In this document: piece after piece, positions 62,882 to 64,000 of the stretch
Numbering within the stretch: position 1 is the first letter of the stretch
Layout of the letters: each line of letters opens with the position of its first letter
NCBI RefSeq assembly: GCF_000203795.2
Contig: NW_006281105.1
Location: forward strand, 248,001-312,000
Source of the DNA: Batrachochytrium dendrobatidis JAM81
Taxonomy: Eukaryota > Chytridiomycota > Chytridiomycetes > Rhizophydiales
Length of the DNA stretch: 64,000 nt
Direction of reading: 5' to 3'
Notes under the pieces: model-generated
The model's database searches: none
What the model was told of the DNA's origin: nothing
Seen by the model: only the letters and a program-made list of their open reading frames with translations
Made by a program: the position numbers and the translations under genes

Positions 62882-64000
62882 ATGTCTTCATTAATTACTG
62901 GAAAGTCACTAATTAGTGAATCAAAGCTCCCAACACCATCTGTCAACATAAGGTCAAGTCTTGTTCATCATACGCAATCTCGCAATCATAATAGCCAGCC
63001 CCATCACTCATCTCAGCCCATCATCACATCTTCATTGTCCACCACATGCTCCAACTCTGCCACACAATTGTCCAGTTCATTGCCAACCTCATGCACATCT
63101 GCTATTTCCACCATGTCTAATGTGTTCACTACATCTGATACCATCAAATCAAAAGTATCTTTTGCTATTTCCCCACCCATAGAAAATATACGCCAAGGGT
63201 CCAGTATTAACTTGCAACCCATTCATCATGAAGTCGCGTTGGTATCTGGCCCACGTGTAAAGTCTTTGACTCAGCGATTGTCTGGACAATCTTCAAGTAT
63301 GGATGAAATTCCCAGTGCAACTACAGCTGTCGGTACCACAGATCTTACTTTTCCTGCATCGGTCAGTTCTCATGTAGTAGTTGTATCCAATCGCACGACT
63401 GCCAGTCAAGCTGCTTCTACTTTAGCTGCTACCAGTATAAATGCGGCAGTCAAGCCTTTATCAGCTGCTCAAAAATCTGTTTCTACTAATTGCTACACAT
63501 CATTGCCAGTAATGATTGATGCACGTCCTTCACTCACACAATCGTCCCAAAGTACTGGTTCCTCTAGTGTGCTTGGTTTTGGCACTATCGGAGATTTGCA
63601 AGAATCTTCACCTTCTTTGATCTCAGCAACATGGAAAAAACCTGTCAAAGCAATCACCGCATCGTCTGTTTCATCTTGCAGTACAATTGAATATTCTGAA
63701 AACAGCGCTGGCCGTCACTATCCTCATACCAAGAGCATCTATAGCTACATCAATAATTCCAATAGTGCTCATATTCACTCCGATATACACAATCAAGTCA
63801 ATACCAGTGTTGAAGATTCTTATAATGACCATAAACTGCAAGATTTAGGTCAAACAAATCGTAGTTCTCGACACAAATTTGTTCCTCTCACTCCTCAGTC
63901 TGAATCATTTCAACCTTTTTTGCAACATGGCAGTACTTTTAGTACTACAACTGCATCTACTCTTGGACTGATGACTCCGGCATCTATAAGGTCAGAAAAG
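62882..64000 (+). CDS. Ser/Thr-rich protein, 5' part only
   Basis: An open frame from the ATG at 62882 runs 373 codons without a stop to the window edge, so the gene is cut. Start chosen because the frame has no earlier ATG after the last stop. Composition is dominated by Ser, Thr, Ala, Gln and His, e.g. SSLPTSCTSAISTMSNVF and SVLGFGTIGDLQES. No signal peptide, membrane segment or domain is visible in this part. Likely the disordered leader of a regulatory protein whose domains lie downstream; the function is unknown. Confidence 0.75.
   Translation, partial: MSSLITGKSLISESKLPTPSVNIRSSLVHHTQSRNHNSQPHHSSQPIITSSLSTTCSNSATQLSSSLPTSCTSAISTMSNVFTTSDTIKSKVSFAISPPIENIRQGSSINLQPIHHEVALVSGPRVKSLTQRLSGQSSSMDEIPSATTAVGTTDLTFPASVSSHVVVVSNRTTASQAASTLAATSINAAVKPLSAAQKSVSTNCYTSLPVMIDARPSLTQSSQSTGSSSVLGFGTIGDLQESSPSLISATWKKPVKAITASSVSSCSTIEYSENSAGRHYPHTKSIYSYINNSNSAHIHSDIHNQVNTSVEDSYNDHKLQDLGQTNRSSRHKFVPLTPQSESFQPFLQHGSTFSTTTASTLGLMTPASIRSEK

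Overview
The window is nuclear DNA from an intron-rich, AT-rich early-diverging fungus, most likely a zoosporic chytrid (Batrachochytrium-like). Four things point there. Most genes carry short GT-AG introns. One gene matches CCDC77, a centrosome/cilium family kept by flagellated lineages. INTS6 of the Integrator complex, which Dikarya lack, is present. The secreted proteins have a short MKLISIAVF-type leader like those of Batrachochytrium. The genus call is inference; no marker gene settles it.

Layout. 0-13 kb: a MITE-like element, tRNA-Ala(TGC), a repeat-rich secreted protein, a secreted aspartyl-protease-like protein that has lost catalytic residues, a small membrane protein, tRNA 2'-phosphotransferase, tRNA-Ala(CGC), an unknown multipass membrane protein and the complex I subunit NDUFA13. 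13-25 kb: a complete 13-exon INTS6, one copy of a 0.4 kb repeat, and a head-to-head pair of EIPR1 and a 1144-residue elongin-C/BTB-like plus LRR protein. 24-32 kb: molybdenum cofactor sulfurase and two tandem SLC35A nucleotide-sugar transporters, interleaved with MITE copies. 32-43 kb: Sds3-like Sin3/HDAC subunit, mannose-6-phosphate isomerase, the second 0.4 kb repeat copy, a DSC-complex ubiquitin-ligase subunit, ITFG1/TIP and NDUFV2. 43-64 kb: PRMT5, ATG10, NDUFAF8-like, POLE2, a MidA/NDUFAF7-like methyltransferase, MTHFR, CCDC77 and the start of a Ser-rich protein cut by the window edge.

Most genes are single-copy housekeeping genes. Several pairs are divergent with short shared promoters (EIPR1/LRR, ITFG1/NDUFV2, ATG10/NDUFAF8, MTHFR/CCDC77). 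Four genes relate to respiratory complex I (NDUFA13, NDUFV2, NDUFAF8-like, MidA-like), but they are dispersed and clustering is probably chance.

The least ordinary content is a family of about nine MITE-like elements sitting within tens of bases of gene ends, in places reaching the first or last codon; a near-identical inverted repeat pair 18 kb apart; the degenerate aspartyl protease; a 4-nt start exon; a 20-nt microexon; and a GC-richer hairpin cluster inside MTHFR intron 1. Exon coordinates were derived by hand from reading frame and GT-AG sites. Where I give no exon list, only the span and the coding blocks are supported.
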